From assembly GCA_036377675.1 (NCBI GenBank), contig DASUXY010000065.1:1-29678 (forward strand): a stretch of DNA of 29,678 nucleotides, read 5' to 3'. The DNA comes from DASUXY01 sp036377675. GTDB taxonomy: Bacteria > Bacillota > Bacilli > Bacillales > Amphibacillaceae. Below, piece after piece: positions 14,000 to 22,486 of the stretch. The notes under the pieces are model-generated. The model was not told where the DNA came from, did not search any database, and saw only the letters and a program-made list of their open reading frames with translations. The translations under genes and the position numbers were made by a program. The first letter of the stretch is position 1; every line of letters starts with the position of its first letter.

Positions 14000-14488
14000 T
14001 TAATTGATAATAATTTTTTTGACGCCTTTAATTGGCTTATTTTGATTGGATCCATCTTTAAAGAGGACGTGTACAGGTCCGTCCTCTCGGAGTGGCTTAC
14101 CTTCTCGTGAAAATAATAAGTAACAATTTTGTAGCTTCTCGAGAGAGATGGAAACATCTCCGTCGCTTGTAACGAGTGTAGCATTTTTCGCATCTTGTTT
14201 CATTTCTGCATGTCCTAAGAAATCATCGATTGGCATGACATATGTATTTTTTAAGATGTCTTCACGCTTAAATCGATTAATACTTTTGTTGATGGGGGGG
14301 TTAATTTTTTGCTGATAAATTTCACGGTTCCATCTCTCCGCTGCTTTTTCCAATTCGTCGTCTTCATCATCATGATTGACATCATTTGAAAAAGCATCTT
14401 CTAACTTTATTTTGCGATCGTCAAAAATCCATACTGACGGATCCATTGTAATTGAATACGTAACTTTACCAACAATAGGTACTATCAT
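14000..14488 (-). CDS. YlaL-like conserved protein of 162 residues, function unknown
   Basis: This soluble protein begins MIVPIVGKVTYSITMDPSVW and continues with IFDDRKIKLEDAF. An acidic helix follows, then a C-terminal region with LLFSREGKPLREDGPVHVLF and KDGSNQNKPIKGVKKIIIN. The start at 14488 has AAGGTGG 8 nt upstream, and the 44 codons before it are not needed. It occupies the ylaL slot between ylaJ and ylaN, with the right length, so I infer orthology with B. subtilis YlaL (position plus size). The C-terminal GKPL-x3-GPVHVLF-DGS-x8-VK pattern resembles the end of the SUOX/oxidoreductase-molybdopterin fold (inference). No cofactor cysteine motif is seen. Confidence 0.8.
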   Translation of the reverse strand: MIVPIVGKVTYSITMDPSVWIFDDRKIKLEDAFSNDVNHDDEDDELEKAAERWNREIYQQKINPPINKSINRFKREDILKNTYVMPIDDFLGHAEMKQDAKNATLVTSDGDVSISLEKLQNCYLLFSREGKPLREDGPVHVLFKDGSNQNKPIKGVKKIIIN

Positions 14489-14644
14489 ATTGATCCACCT
14501 TTCTATTATCTTCTTTAGAATAACAGACAACCATATTTTTTTCACGTGTTTTAAACTAGAGAAGGATGAGTTCCACTGCTTTAAACCGTGAACATTTTTA
14601 TTTGCATTTTTTATACTCAAACGATACTATAAACAAGTAGAACG

Positions 14645-14653
14645 TGCTATAAT
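14645..14653 (+). promoter_or_regulatory. Extended -10 promoter of ylaN
   Basis: TGCTATAAT (TGn plus perfect TATAAT) lies 90 bases before the ylaN start. The -35 is weak. Confidence 0.55.
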
Positions 14654-14742
14654 CGTATGTAATCTACTTTTGTATATAGGAATTAAGTTTACGTGTAGTA
14701 ACAATGGAAGATGTCAAGTTTGAGTGGAGGGGGATTTATTTG

Positions 14743-15024
14743 ATGCCTAAGGTGACAGTTGACCATCGCGAAAAAGCATATGCTTTACTTAAAGATGACG
14801 CTGAAAAAATATTGCGACTCATAGAAGTGCAAATTGATAATCTAACTATGCCACAATGCCCTCTCTATGAAGAGGTCTTGGACACGCAAATGTTTGGACT
14901 CTCCAGAGAGATTGATTTTGCTGTTCGTTTAAACTTAGTTAGTGAAAATGAAGGTAAAGCCTTGCTTGATAATTTAGAAAGGCGGCTCAATGTACTTCAT
15001 GAGGCAGCACAAAAATCTTTATAA
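14743..15024 (+). CDS. ylaN: YlaN family protein (DUF1507/UPF0358)
   Basis: This small helical protein has 93 residues. The highly conserved core NLTMPQCPLYEEVLDTQMFG and LSREIDFAVRLNLV is identical to the family pattern. In Staphylococcus aureus YlaN binds iron(II) and relieves Fur repression; in B. subtilis it is reported as important for growth. The same role here is inferred from family. I chose the ATG at 14743 because GGAGGGGG lies upstream. An in-frame ATG at 14704 adds 13 codons without a site. It stands alone, with its own promoter and terminator, before ftsW. Confidence 0.95.
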   Translation: MPKVTVDHREKAYALLKDDAEKILRLIEVQIDNLTMPQCPLYEEVLDTQMFGLSREIDFAVRLNLVSENEGKALLDNLERRLNVLHEAAQKSL

Positions 15025-15060
15025 GCAAGACATATTTTATGGTTTTATAAAATGTAGTTA

Positions 15061-15101
15061 AAACTTTGCCGACCTTTGTTTTGGAGTGGCAAGGTTTTTT
15101 T
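15061..15101 (+). terminator. Terminator of ylaN
   Basis: AAACTTTGCC (15061-15070) pairs with GGCAAGGTTT (15088-15097) with one wobble. The T-run is at 15095-15101. Confidence 0.88.
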
Positions 15102-15167
15102 ATTGAAATATAAAATGATGCATATATACGTTTTTTTATAAAATATGATACACTATTTGGTGAAATG

Positions 15168-15176
15168 TGTTATACT
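15168..15176 (+). promoter_or_regulatory. Extended -10 promoter of ftsW-pycA
   Basis: TGTTATACT (TGn plus TATACT) lies 52 bases before ftsW. No strong -35 was seen. The region is AT-rich. Confidence 0.5.
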
Positions 15177-15228
15177 TAAATAAAATTTCACTTTCATCTT
15201 ATATTGTAATCTCTGGTGGGGAGAATAG

Positions 15229-16419
15229 ATGAGAAAGAAATTAAAAAATTTTGACTTTATATTAATCATTGTACCTCTTTTATTAAGCTCTTTTGGAATT
15301 GTCATGATTTATAGTGCAAGTATGGTCATGGCGGTTGTTGAAGGCTTTGAACCTACTCATTATTTATACCGACAATTACTATGGTTTTTAATTGGTTTGG
15401 TAGGGTTTGTTTTATGTAGTATATTCCCGTATCAAAACTATCAAAGATTCATGAAGGTTATTGTATTGACAATGCTCTTTCTATTAATAGGTGTTTTGTT
15501 CTTCGGTGAAGTGAGAGGGAATGCAAGGTCTTGGTTTGTTTTTGGCCCTATAAGTATTCAGCCATCTGAGTTTGCTAAATTAGGTCTAGTGATGTATTTG
15601 GCCTCTATATATTCCAAGAAACAAGCGTACATCCATGATTTTTATAAAGGTGTCTTACCCCCACTCGTACTTACAGGGATTATTTTGAGTCTGATCATGA
15701 TGGAACCTGATATTGGAACGACGGCGATTATTTTCTTAACTGCAGCGACGATTATTTTTAGCTCAGGAATCCGGGCAAAACATTTACTATTACTTAGTTT
15801 TGTAGCGCTTATTGTTGCAGCAATTGCAATTCCTAAAATGGTGACCGATGTGAGGATTTCTCGATTTACGGGGGCTTATCAACCATTTGAGGCTCCAGAT
15901 GATGCGGGTTACCATTTAATCCAATCTTATTTAGCGATTGGTGGTGGAGGTGTTACTGGAGAAGGATTAGGACAAAGCGTCCAAAAGTTAGGTTACTTGT
16001 TTGGTGCACACACTGACTTTATTATGTCCGTCGTATCTGAAGAACTAGGCTTCTTTGGAGTTTCACTGGTGATTGGCCTCTTATCTCTTATTGTGTTGAG
16101 AGGATTATTTATCGCTAGAAAATGCGAAGATAGTTTTGGTTCATTATTAGCCATCGGTATTTCATCATTGATTGGTATTCAATCGTTTATTAATATAGGA
16201 GCGATAAGTGGAATTTTACCGATTACAGGAGTTACATTACCGTTTATTAGTTATGGTGGCTCTTCTTTATTTGTCACGTTACTTGCTATGGGCGTTTTGA
16301 ACAACATTGCGATGACCGTAAATAAAAAGAATAATCAAGCGCCAATTCGTACAGATGTACCAGAAAGCCCCAGCACTAGAAAATGGAATTATAGAGGAGG
16401 AAAAAGATGGTCAAGTTAA
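15229..16419 (+). CDS. ftsW: Cell division peptidoglycan polymerase FtsW
   Basis: This SEDS-family glycosyltransferase makes septal glycan strands from lipid II, working with a class B PBP at the division site. It has 396 residues and about ten membrane helices. Family sequences are FDFILIIVPLLLSSFGIVMI at the N-terminus, RGNARSWF-x7-IQPSEFAKLG, MMEPDIGTT, the large extracellular loop (about 205-265: AYHLIQSYLAIG-type with GGGVTGEGLGQS and DFIMSVVSEELGFFG) and LPFISYGGSS near the end. FtsW rather than RodA or SpoVE is supported by its place directly before pycA, as in B. subtilis. GGGGAG precedes the ATG. Its last 13 bases overlap pycA, so the two are co-transcribed. Confidence 0.94.
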   Translation: MRKKLKNFDFILIIVPLLLSSFGIVMIYSASMVMAVVEGFEPTHYLYRQLLWFLIGLVGFVLCSIFPYQNYQRFMKVIVLTMLFLLIGVLFFGEVRGNARSWFVFGPISIQPSEFAKLGLVMYLASIYSKKQAYIHDFYKGVLPPLVLTGIILSLIMMEPDIGTTAIIFLTAATIIFSSGIRAKHLLLLSFVALIVAAIAIPKMVTDVRISRFTGAYQPFEAPDDAGYHLIQSYLAIGGGGVTGEGLGQSVQKLGYLFGAHTDFIMSVVSEELGFFGVSLVIGLLSLIVLRGLFIARKCEDSFGSLLAIGISSLIGIQSFINIGAISGILPITGVTLPFISYGGSSLFVTLLAMGVLNNIAMTVNKKNNQAPIRTDVPESPSTRKWNYRGGKRWSS

Positions 16420-19400
16420 ATAAAATAAAAAAGGTGTTGGTAGCTAATCGTGGGGAAATAGCCATTCGCGTTTTTAGAGCTTGTACGGAGTTAAATATAC
16501 GTACAGTTGCTATTTACTCAAAAGAAGATTCAGGATCTTTGCATCGTTATAAAGCTGATGAAGCTTATATCATTGGCGAAGATAAAAATGCGATTGATGC
16601 CTATTTGGATATTGAGGGCATTATTAAAATCGCTAAACAAGTAGGAGTGGATGCCATTCACCCAGGGTATGGATTTTTATCCGAAAACATCACATTCGCA
16701 AGACGTTGCGAACAAGAAGGAATTATCTTCATAGGTCCTACAAGTAAACATTTAAATATTTTTGGAGATAAAGTGAAAGCGAGAACACAAGCTATTAAGG
16801 CTGGGTTACCGGTTATACCCGGAAGCGATGGACCGGTTACTTCTGTGAAAGATGTTGAAGATTTTGGACAAAAATATGGCTATCCAATTATTATTAAAGC
16901 GACACTCGGCGGTGGCGGTCGAGGGATGCGAATTGTTCGTCATGCTGATGACGTGCAAGAGGCTTACGAACGAGCTAAATCTGAAGCAAAAGCTTCTTTT
17001 GGAAATGATGAAGTATATGTTGAAAAACTTATCGAAAAACCGAAACATATAGAAGTACAAATTATAGGAGATCAACATGGGAACATCGTTCATTTGTACG
17101 AACGTGATTGTTCTGTCCAAAGAAGGCATCAAAAGGTTGTCGAAATTGCTCCGAGTGTGTCTTTAATGGATAAGCAACGCGAACAAATCAATCTTGCAGC
17201 AGTCAACTTGATGAAAAATGTCAACTACATAAATGCTGGTACGGTTGAATTTTTAGTTACAGATGATCAATATTACTTTATTGAAGTAAATCCACGTGTG
17301 CAAGTTGAACATACAATTACAGAAATGATAACAGGAATAGATATTGTTCAAACGCAAATTAAAGTTGCTGACGGACAAAATATGCATGACAAAAACGTCG
17401 GTATTCCGAAGCAGGAACAGATTACAATCAATGGCTATGCCATTCAATCACGGGTGACGACGGAAGACCCTCTAAATAATTTCATGCCTGATACAGGTAA
17501 GATTATGGCTTATCGAACAGGGGGCGGATTCGGTGTACGTTTAGATGCTGGCAATGGTTTCCAAGGTGCAGAAATCTCACCACACTATGATTCATTACTC
17601 GTTAAAGTTTCGACATGGGCACTTACATTTGAGCAAGCTATACAAAAAATGGTCAGAAACTTGCGAGAGTTTAGAATTCGCGGCATAAAGACGAATATTC
17701 CTTTTTTAGTTAATGTCATGTTACATGAAGATTTTATGTCTGGAAAATATGATACGACATTTATCGATCAAACACCTGAATTATTTGTTTTTCCGAAGCG
17801 TAAAGACCGAGGAACAAAAATGCTTACGTATATTGGGGATACAACTGTAAACGGTTTCGATGGAAGTGGCAAACGAAAAAAACCAAGATTCCCTAGGCTC
17901 TCTATTCCAGAAGTAAACACGTTAGAGGAGATTCCTCAAGGAACAAAACAAATTTTAGATGAGTCCGGTCCTTTAGGTGTGACAAAGTGGATGAAAGAGC
18001 AACAAGAAGTGTTACTGACGGATACAACATTTAGAGATGCTCATCAATCGCTGTTAGCAACTCGGGTCCGTACGAAAGATTTAGTCAATATTGCTGATGC
18101 AACGACGCGTCTTCTTCCAAATTTATTTTCGGTCGAGATGTGGGGAGGAGCAACATTTGATGTAGCGTATCGTTTTTTAAAGGAAGATCCGTGGGAACGA
18201 CTGTTAACATTACGACAAAAAATGCCGAATGTACTTTTTCAAATGTTACTTCGAGCGAGTAATGCAGTCGGTTATAAAAACTATCCAGACAATCTCATTC
18301 AAGAGTTTGTCGAAAAAAGTGCTACGGCAGGAATCGATGTTTTTCGAATTTTCGACAGCTTGAACTGGGTTGAAGGTATGATTCCAGCTATTGAAGCGGT
18401 TCGAGAAAATGATAAAATTGCTGAAGCAACAATTTGTTATACAGGCGATATATTAGATGAAAGTCGTACAAAATATAATTTAGCTTATTATATTAACCTC
18501 GCAAAGGAACTTGAACGAGCAGGAGCACATATCCTTGGAATTAAAGATATGGCAGGGCTATTGAAACCTGAGGCCGCTTATCAATTAGTTACATCTTTGA
18601 AAGAAGCGACAGATTTACCGATTCATTTGCATACACACGATACGAGTGGCAATGGAGTATACACGTATGCTCGTGCGATTGATGCAGGCGTAGATGCGGT
18701 TGATGTTGCTGTTAGCTCAATGGCAGGTTTAACTTCTCAACCTAGTGCACAATCTTTATACTACGCTTTAGAAGGAACAGATCGTCAACCTAAAGTAAAT
18801 GTCGAATCATACGAGAAATTGTCTCTCTATTGGGAAAATGTACGCCACTATTATCAAGATTTTGAAAGCGGTATGCAATCTCCACACACAGACATTTATT
18901 TTCATGAGATGCCTGGAGGTCAGTATAGTAACTTACAACAACAAGCGAAAGCCGTCGGTCTCGAGGAAAGATGGGACGAAGTTAAAACAATGTTTCGTCG
19001 CGTAAATGATATGTTCGGAGATATTGTAAAAGTAACACCATCTTCAAAAGTTGTCGGAGATATGGCGTTGTTTATGGTACAAAATAATTTATCTGAAGAC
19101 GATCTTTACGAAAAAGGGGAATCGATTGATTTTCCGAATTCTGTCGTTGAATTTGTACAAGGCTATCTCGGCCAACCGTACCAAGGTTTTCCCCAACAGA
19201 TGCAACGGATTATTTTAAAAGGCAAAAAGCCGATTAAAGAGCGCCCAGGTAAATTGTTACCTCCAATTGATTTTAATCAGTTAAAAGAAACATTGTTTAA
19301 AACGTTGGATCGTCACGTGACTAGCTTTGATCAAATTTCCTATGCCTTATATCCGCAAGTGTTTACGGATTATCATAAATTTTGTGAAACATACGGAGAC

Positions 19401-19850
19401 GTTTCGGTTTTAGATACACCAACTTTCTTCTACGGCATGCGATTAGGAGAAGAAATTGAAGTACAAATTGAACAAGGGAAAACATTGTTTGTAAAATTAG
19501 TTTCCATTTCTGAGCCACGTTCAGATGGAACACGAGTCATTTATTTCGAATTAAATGGTCAACCGCGTGAAATTATTGTTAAGGATCATCAAGTCGAATC
19601 GGAAGCTGAAACAAAGCTAAAGGTTGATCCTTCAAATGAGAAACAAATTGGTGCAACAATGCCGGGTACAGTAGTTGAGGTGCTATGTAAAAATGGAGAT
19701 AAGGTTAAAAAAGGTGATTACTTATTAATTACGGAAGCGATGAAGATGGAAACGACTGTCCAAGCTCCATTTTCAGGAACGATCAAGCAAATCCATGTAA
19801 CAGATGGAGATGCTATCGAAGTTGATGATTTACTATTAGAGTTTGTGTAA
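16407..19850 (+). CDS. pycA: Pyruvate carboxylase
   Basis: This biotin enzyme converts pyruvate, bicarbonate and ATP to oxaloacetate to refill the TCA cycle. Its 1147 residues match the B. subtilis length. In order: biotin carboxylase (about 5-455, KVLVANRGEIAIRVFRACTE and the ATP loop GGGGRGMR), carboxyltransferase (about 535-830, LLTDTTFRDAHQSLLATR, RIFDSLNW and LHTHDTSGNG), the allosteric/tetramerisation linker and a biotinyl domain (about 1075-1147) with EAMKMETT, biotin on K1113. The start overlaps ftsW by 13 bases and has AGAGGAGG 7 nt upstream. A perfect terminator follows. No defects were seen. Confidence 0.98.
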   Translation: MVKLNKIKKVLVANRGEIAIRVFRACTELNIRTVAIYSKEDSGSLHRYKADEAYIIGEDKNAIDAYLDIEGIIKIAKQVGVDAIHPGYGFLSENITFARRCEQEGIIFIGPTSKHLNIFGDKVKARTQAIKAGLPVIPGSDGPVTSVKDVEDFGQKYGYPIIIKATLGGGGRGMRIVRHADDVQEAYERAKSEAKASFGNDEVYVEKLIEKPKHIEVQIIGDQHGNIVHLYERDCSVQRRHQKVVEIAPSVSLMDKQREQINLAAVNLMKNVNYINAGTVEFLVTDDQYYFIEVNPRVQVEHTITEMITGIDIVQTQIKVADGQNMHDKNVGIPKQEQITINGYAIQSRVTTEDPLNNFMPDTGKIMAYRTGGGFGVRLDAGNGFQGAEISPHYDSLLVKVSTWALTFEQAIQKMVRNLREFRIRGIKTNIPFLVNVMLHEDFMSGKYDTTFIDQTPELFVFPKRKDRGTKMLTYIGDTTVNGFDGSGKRKKPRFPRLSIPEVNTLEEIPQGTKQILDESGPLGVTKWMKEQQEVLLTDTTFRDAHQSLLATRVRTKDLVNIADATTRLLPNLFSVEMWGGATFDVAYRFLKEDPWERLLTLRQKMPNVLFQMLLRASNAVGYKNYPDNLIQEFVEKSATAGIDVFRIFDSLNWVEGMIPAIEAVRENDKIAEATICYTGDILDESRTKYNLAYYINLAKELERAGAHILGIKDMAGLLKPEAAYQLVTSLKEATDLPIHLHTHDTSGNGVYTYARAIDAGVDAVDVAVSSMAGLTSQPSAQSLYYALEGTDRQPKVNVESYEKLSLYWENVRHYYQDFESGMQSPHTDIYFHEMPGGQYSNLQQQAKAVGLEERWDEVKTMFRRVNDMFGDIVKVTPSSKVVGDMALFMVQNNLSEDDLYEKGESIDFPNSVVEFVQGYLGQPYQGFPQQMQRIILKGKKPIKERPGKLLPPIDFNQLKETLFKTLDRHVTSFDQISYALYPQVFTDYHKFCETYGDVSVLDTPTFFYGMRLGEEIEVQIEQGKTLFVKLVSISEPRSDGTRVIYFELNGQPREIIVKDHQVESEAETKLKVDPSNEKQIGATMPGTVVEVLCKNGDKVKKGDYLLITEAMKMETTVQAPFSGTIKQIHVTDGDAIEVDDLLLEFV

Positions 19851-19853
19851 GAG

Positions 19854-19885
19854 AAAACGGGTCGTCAGTATAGACGACCCGTTTT
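19854..19885. terminator. Bidirectional terminator between pycA and ctaA
   Basis: AAAACGGGTCGTC (19854-19866) pairs perfectly over 13 bp with GACGACCCGTTTT (19873-19885), loop AGTATA. The A/T flanks serve both directions. Confidence 0.9.
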
Positions 19886-19908
19886 ATATACATGTAAACG
19901 AGTAAAAA

Positions 19909-20880
19909 TTATGATTCAATGTATGCGATATTTGAACGGACCTCTTTGTTTACATGCACCATTCGCTCAGTTGCCGCACTTCGCGAAGAAAGCAAGATTA
20001 AATAACTTAGTACTCCGAAGTAGCATGAAATGACTAGTGCATGTAATAACGCTATTCCTAAGTTTAGAAGTGTAAAAATAATTAATGCTCCAAAAAATAC
20101 TTGCAATGTAATGAGGACGAATAACGCATTTAACGACCACATCATCACACGACTTTGACGGTATTGTTTAATCATTCGAATGACGAAAACGACTGTCCAA
20201 ATGAATAAAATGCCAGCAGCTAGTCGATGCCCCATTTGCACCCAAACATCTAAACGATTGGACAACATAAATGATAATGGTGCTTCATTTATGCAGAAAG
20301 GCCAGTCCTCACAAACGAGATTGGCATCTATATGGCGAACGAGTGCACCAGTGTAGACGACGATGAATGTATAAGCAGTTAACAAATAGATTTCGATCCG
20401 ATGTTTCTTTTGAATGAATAGCGATTTGGAATCTAATTTTTTATCGACTTCAAAGATTAGTAATGTGAGTAAAAGAACAGCAGCAAAGGATATTAACGAT
20501 ATACCGAAGTGGATGGCTAAGACGAAATCAGACTGTCCCCACATCACTGCAGCTGCACCAATTAATCCTTGTAAGACGAGAAAAATGACTGATAAAATCG
20601 ATAAAAATTTAACTTCACGAACGTCTCCAATTTGTTTCCATGAAAGATAAGCTAGTGCTATTACAAAAATCCCTACGACTCCTGAAACAAGCCGATGACT
20701 GAGTTCAATGACGAGTTCAGGGGTTATTTCACTCGGGATGAGTTCACCATGACATAAGGGCCAACTCGTTCCGCATCCTGCTCCTGAATCGGTTTTCGTC
20801 ACGAGGGCACCCCCGATTAAAACAAAGACCATTCCAAGTGTAGTTATAACTGACAACCACTTTAAATATTTATTTACCAT
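19909..20880 (-). CDS. ctaA: Heme A synthase
   Basis: CtaA oxidises the C8 methyl of heme O to the formyl of heme A for aa3/caa3 oxidases. It has 323 residues and eight membrane helices in two related halves. The functional residues known in B. subtilis are all present: disulfide pairs C36/C43 and C190/C196, catalytic E59 with H62, and heme-ligand histidines H124, H218 and H280. The start MVNKYLKWLSV has GTGAGG 7 nt upstream. It diverges from ctaB across a 586-bp intergenic region, as in B. subtilis. The C-terminal tail is some 15 residues longer than in B. subtilis. Confidence 0.95.
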   Translation of the reverse strand: MVNKYLKWLSVITTLGMVFVLIGGALVTKTDSGAGCGTSWPLCHGELIPSEITPELVIELSHRLVSGVVGIFVIALAYLSWKQIGDVREVKFLSILSVIFLVLQGLIGAAAVMWGQSDFVLAIHFGISLISFAAVLLLTLLIFEVDKKLDSKSLFIQKKHRIEIYLLTAYTFIVVYTGALVRHIDANLVCEDWPFCINEAPLSFMLSNRLDVWVQMGHRLAAGILFIWTVVFVIRMIKQYRQSRVMMWSLNALFVLITLQVFFGALIIFTLLNLGIALLHALVISCYFGVLSYLILLSSRSAATERMVHVNKEVRSNIAYIES

Positions 20881-21250
20881 ATAACTGCCTCACTTTGCGA
20901 TGATGTTCATATTTTAAATCTAATATGACATGATGTATATGTATGAATCTAAACATGATGATGTCTATAATTTTTTTCATCATAGGATCCTTTAATGGCT
21001 AATATCAACTAAATAATACATAAAATGAGAATTGTTTTCGAGTTCTATAACTATAGTAACATGATTTAATGATGTTTTCACTATTGAAAAGTAGAAAACC
21101 TTGCAAAGTGATAAATATTTTGCTAGAAATAGTGTATAGGAGCATTTTTTTTATTGTAAAAAAGGGCTGTAATGGTTGAGTTCGACATAATCCTACAATA
21201 ATTGATGTGATATCGCCTTTGCCATTTATAATGGATAAATTGTTCACTAA

Positions 21251-21269
21251 AACGTCACAATTGGACGTT
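21251..21269. promoter_or_regulatory. Operator-like dyad at the ctaB promoter
   Basis: AACGTC (21251-21256) and GACGTT (21264-21269) are perfect inverted repeats around the 7-base centre ACAATTG. The right arm overlaps the -35 box of the putative ctaB promoter. The spacing is typical of a dimeric regulator. The regulator is unknown. Confidence 0.45.
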
Positions 21270-21295
21270 GAAAATTAATTTATAAATAGTAAAAT
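21268..21295 (+). promoter_or_regulatory. Putative sigma-A promoter of ctaB(CDEF)
   Basis: TTGAAA (21268-21273), 16 bases and TAAAAT (21290-21295). The leader to ctaB would be about 165 nt. Confidence 0.5.
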
Positions 21296-21404
21296 CTCCT
21301 ATGGGTGGATTCGTATTTAACAATGTTCCATGATACAATAACAGATAGGAACATTACCTTCCGCCAATGAACAATTGTCTTTATTCACCGATATCACAAT
21401 ACTA

Positions 21405-21448
21405 CGCATTGTTTATCGGAAGTTTGCGCATTGTTTATCGGAAGTCTG
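21405..21448. repeat. 22-bp tandem duplication in the ctaB leader
   Basis: Units 21405-21426 and 21427-21448, each starting CGCATTGTTTATCGGAAG, differ only at 21424/21446 (T/C). The second copy ends a few bases before the GGGGGG ribosome site. TATCGG in each unit can pair with CCGATA at 21388-21393, giving alternative hairpins. Confidence 0.9.
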
Positions 21449-21466
21449 AAGGGGGGATTATCATAA

Positions 21467-22405
21467 ATGACTGACATCGGGACACCTTCGTCATCGAAAA
21501 ACGACGAAATGACTGTCTCAAAAACGAAACAACCCACTTTTTTTTCCGATTTGAAGGCACTTGTAAAGATAGGGATTGTAAACTCGAACTTAATTACTGT
21601 ATTTACAGGTTTTTGGCTAGCCCTTCACTTTACAAACTCTTCTTTCATGGCCCATTGGGATCTATTTCTTTTAACAATGTTTGGAAGTTCTTTTGTAATC
21701 ATGGGTGGATCGATCTTGAACAATTGGTATGATGTTGACATCGACCCAGTCATGACACGAACAAAAATACGACCGACGGTAACTGGAAAGATTACTCTAC
21801 GAACTGCATTCATACTTGGAACATCATTTAGTTTAATTGGACATATACTATTAATGTTTACGACGCTAGCTGCCACTTTCGTAGCTTTTATAGGATGGTT
21901 TACATATGTCATTCTTTACACGGTGTGGTCAAAGCGAAGGTATACCCTCAACACTGCAGTTGGTAGTATTTCGGGTGCAGTTCCTCCGTTAATCGGTTGG
22001 ACAGCAGTTGAACCGAATTTGCATATCATACCAGTAGCGTTATTTGTCATCATGTTTATATGGCAAACTCCTCATTTCCTTTCGTTAGCAATGAGAAGAT
22101 GTAAAGAATATAAAAAGGCAGGCATTCCCATGCTTCCAGCTGTTTATGGATTTGAGATGACGAAGCGGCAAATTGTAATCTATATCACCTGTTTACTGCC
22201 AGTTCCGTTTTTCATGGTTTCATTAGGAACGACATTTTTAGTCATTGCAACGATACTCAATGTAATCTGGTTGGCTTTGGGTATTAGTGGATTTTTCGTA
22301 AAAAACGATTTGAAATGGGCAAATGTAATTTTTGTATATTCATTAAACTACTTAACGATCATGTTTATTTTGATGATTGTCACAACTATTGAACTACCGA
22401 TTTAA
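21467..22405 (+). CDS. ctaB: Protoheme IX farnesyltransferase (heme O synthase)
   Basis: CtaB attaches a farnesyl group to protoheme to make heme O, the substrate of CtaA. It is a UbiA-family membrane enzyme of 312 residues with about nine helices. The first prenyl-diphosphate Mg site NNWYDVDID-x3-TRTKIRP (N85 to P103) is complete, with the second conserved region VWSKRRYTLNT near 155. The N-terminus to about residue 30 is polar and cytoplasmic. GGGGGG lies 10 nt before the ATG. It is the first gene of the oxidase operon, with 81 bp to ctaC. Confidence 0.94.
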   Translation: MTDIGTPSSSKNDEMTVSKTKQPTFFSDLKALVKIGIVNSNLITVFTGFWLALHFTNSSFMAHWDLFLLTMFGSSFVIMGGSILNNWYDVDIDPVMTRTKIRPTVTGKITLRTAFILGTSFSLIGHILLMFTTLAATFVAFIGWFTYVILYTVWSKRRYTLNTAVGSISGAVPPLIGWTAVEPNLHIIPVALFVIMFIWQTPHFLSLAMRRCKEYKKAGIPMLPAVYGFEMTKRQIVIYITCLLPVPFFMVSLGTTFLVIATILNVIWLALGISGFFVKNDLKWANVIFVYSLNYLTIMFILMIVTTIELPI

Positions 22406-22486
22406 TGTAATGTAGTCCTTAACTTTTTAATATATATTAAGGAGAAAACAATATAGAGAAACAAAGAGAAAGAGAGGTATGGATAC

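Larger units (their letters stand above)
20881..21466. other. ctaA-ctaB divergent regulatory region
   Basis: There is no credible gene in these 586 bp. The left part (20881-21240) is AT-rich and should hold the ctaA promoter, which I could not place with certainty. An ATGATG/CATCAT weak hairpin lies near 20958-20985. The right part holds a dyad, a promoter and a tandem duplication, listed separately. In B. subtilis this region is controlled by ResD and CcpA. No exact copy of either consensus was found here. Confidence 0.6.

Noticed and set aside
21005..21247. Minus-strand ORF of 80 codons between ctaA and ctaB
   Set aside because: It starts without a ribosome site, its composition is that of translated AT-rich spacer, and no domain was seen.
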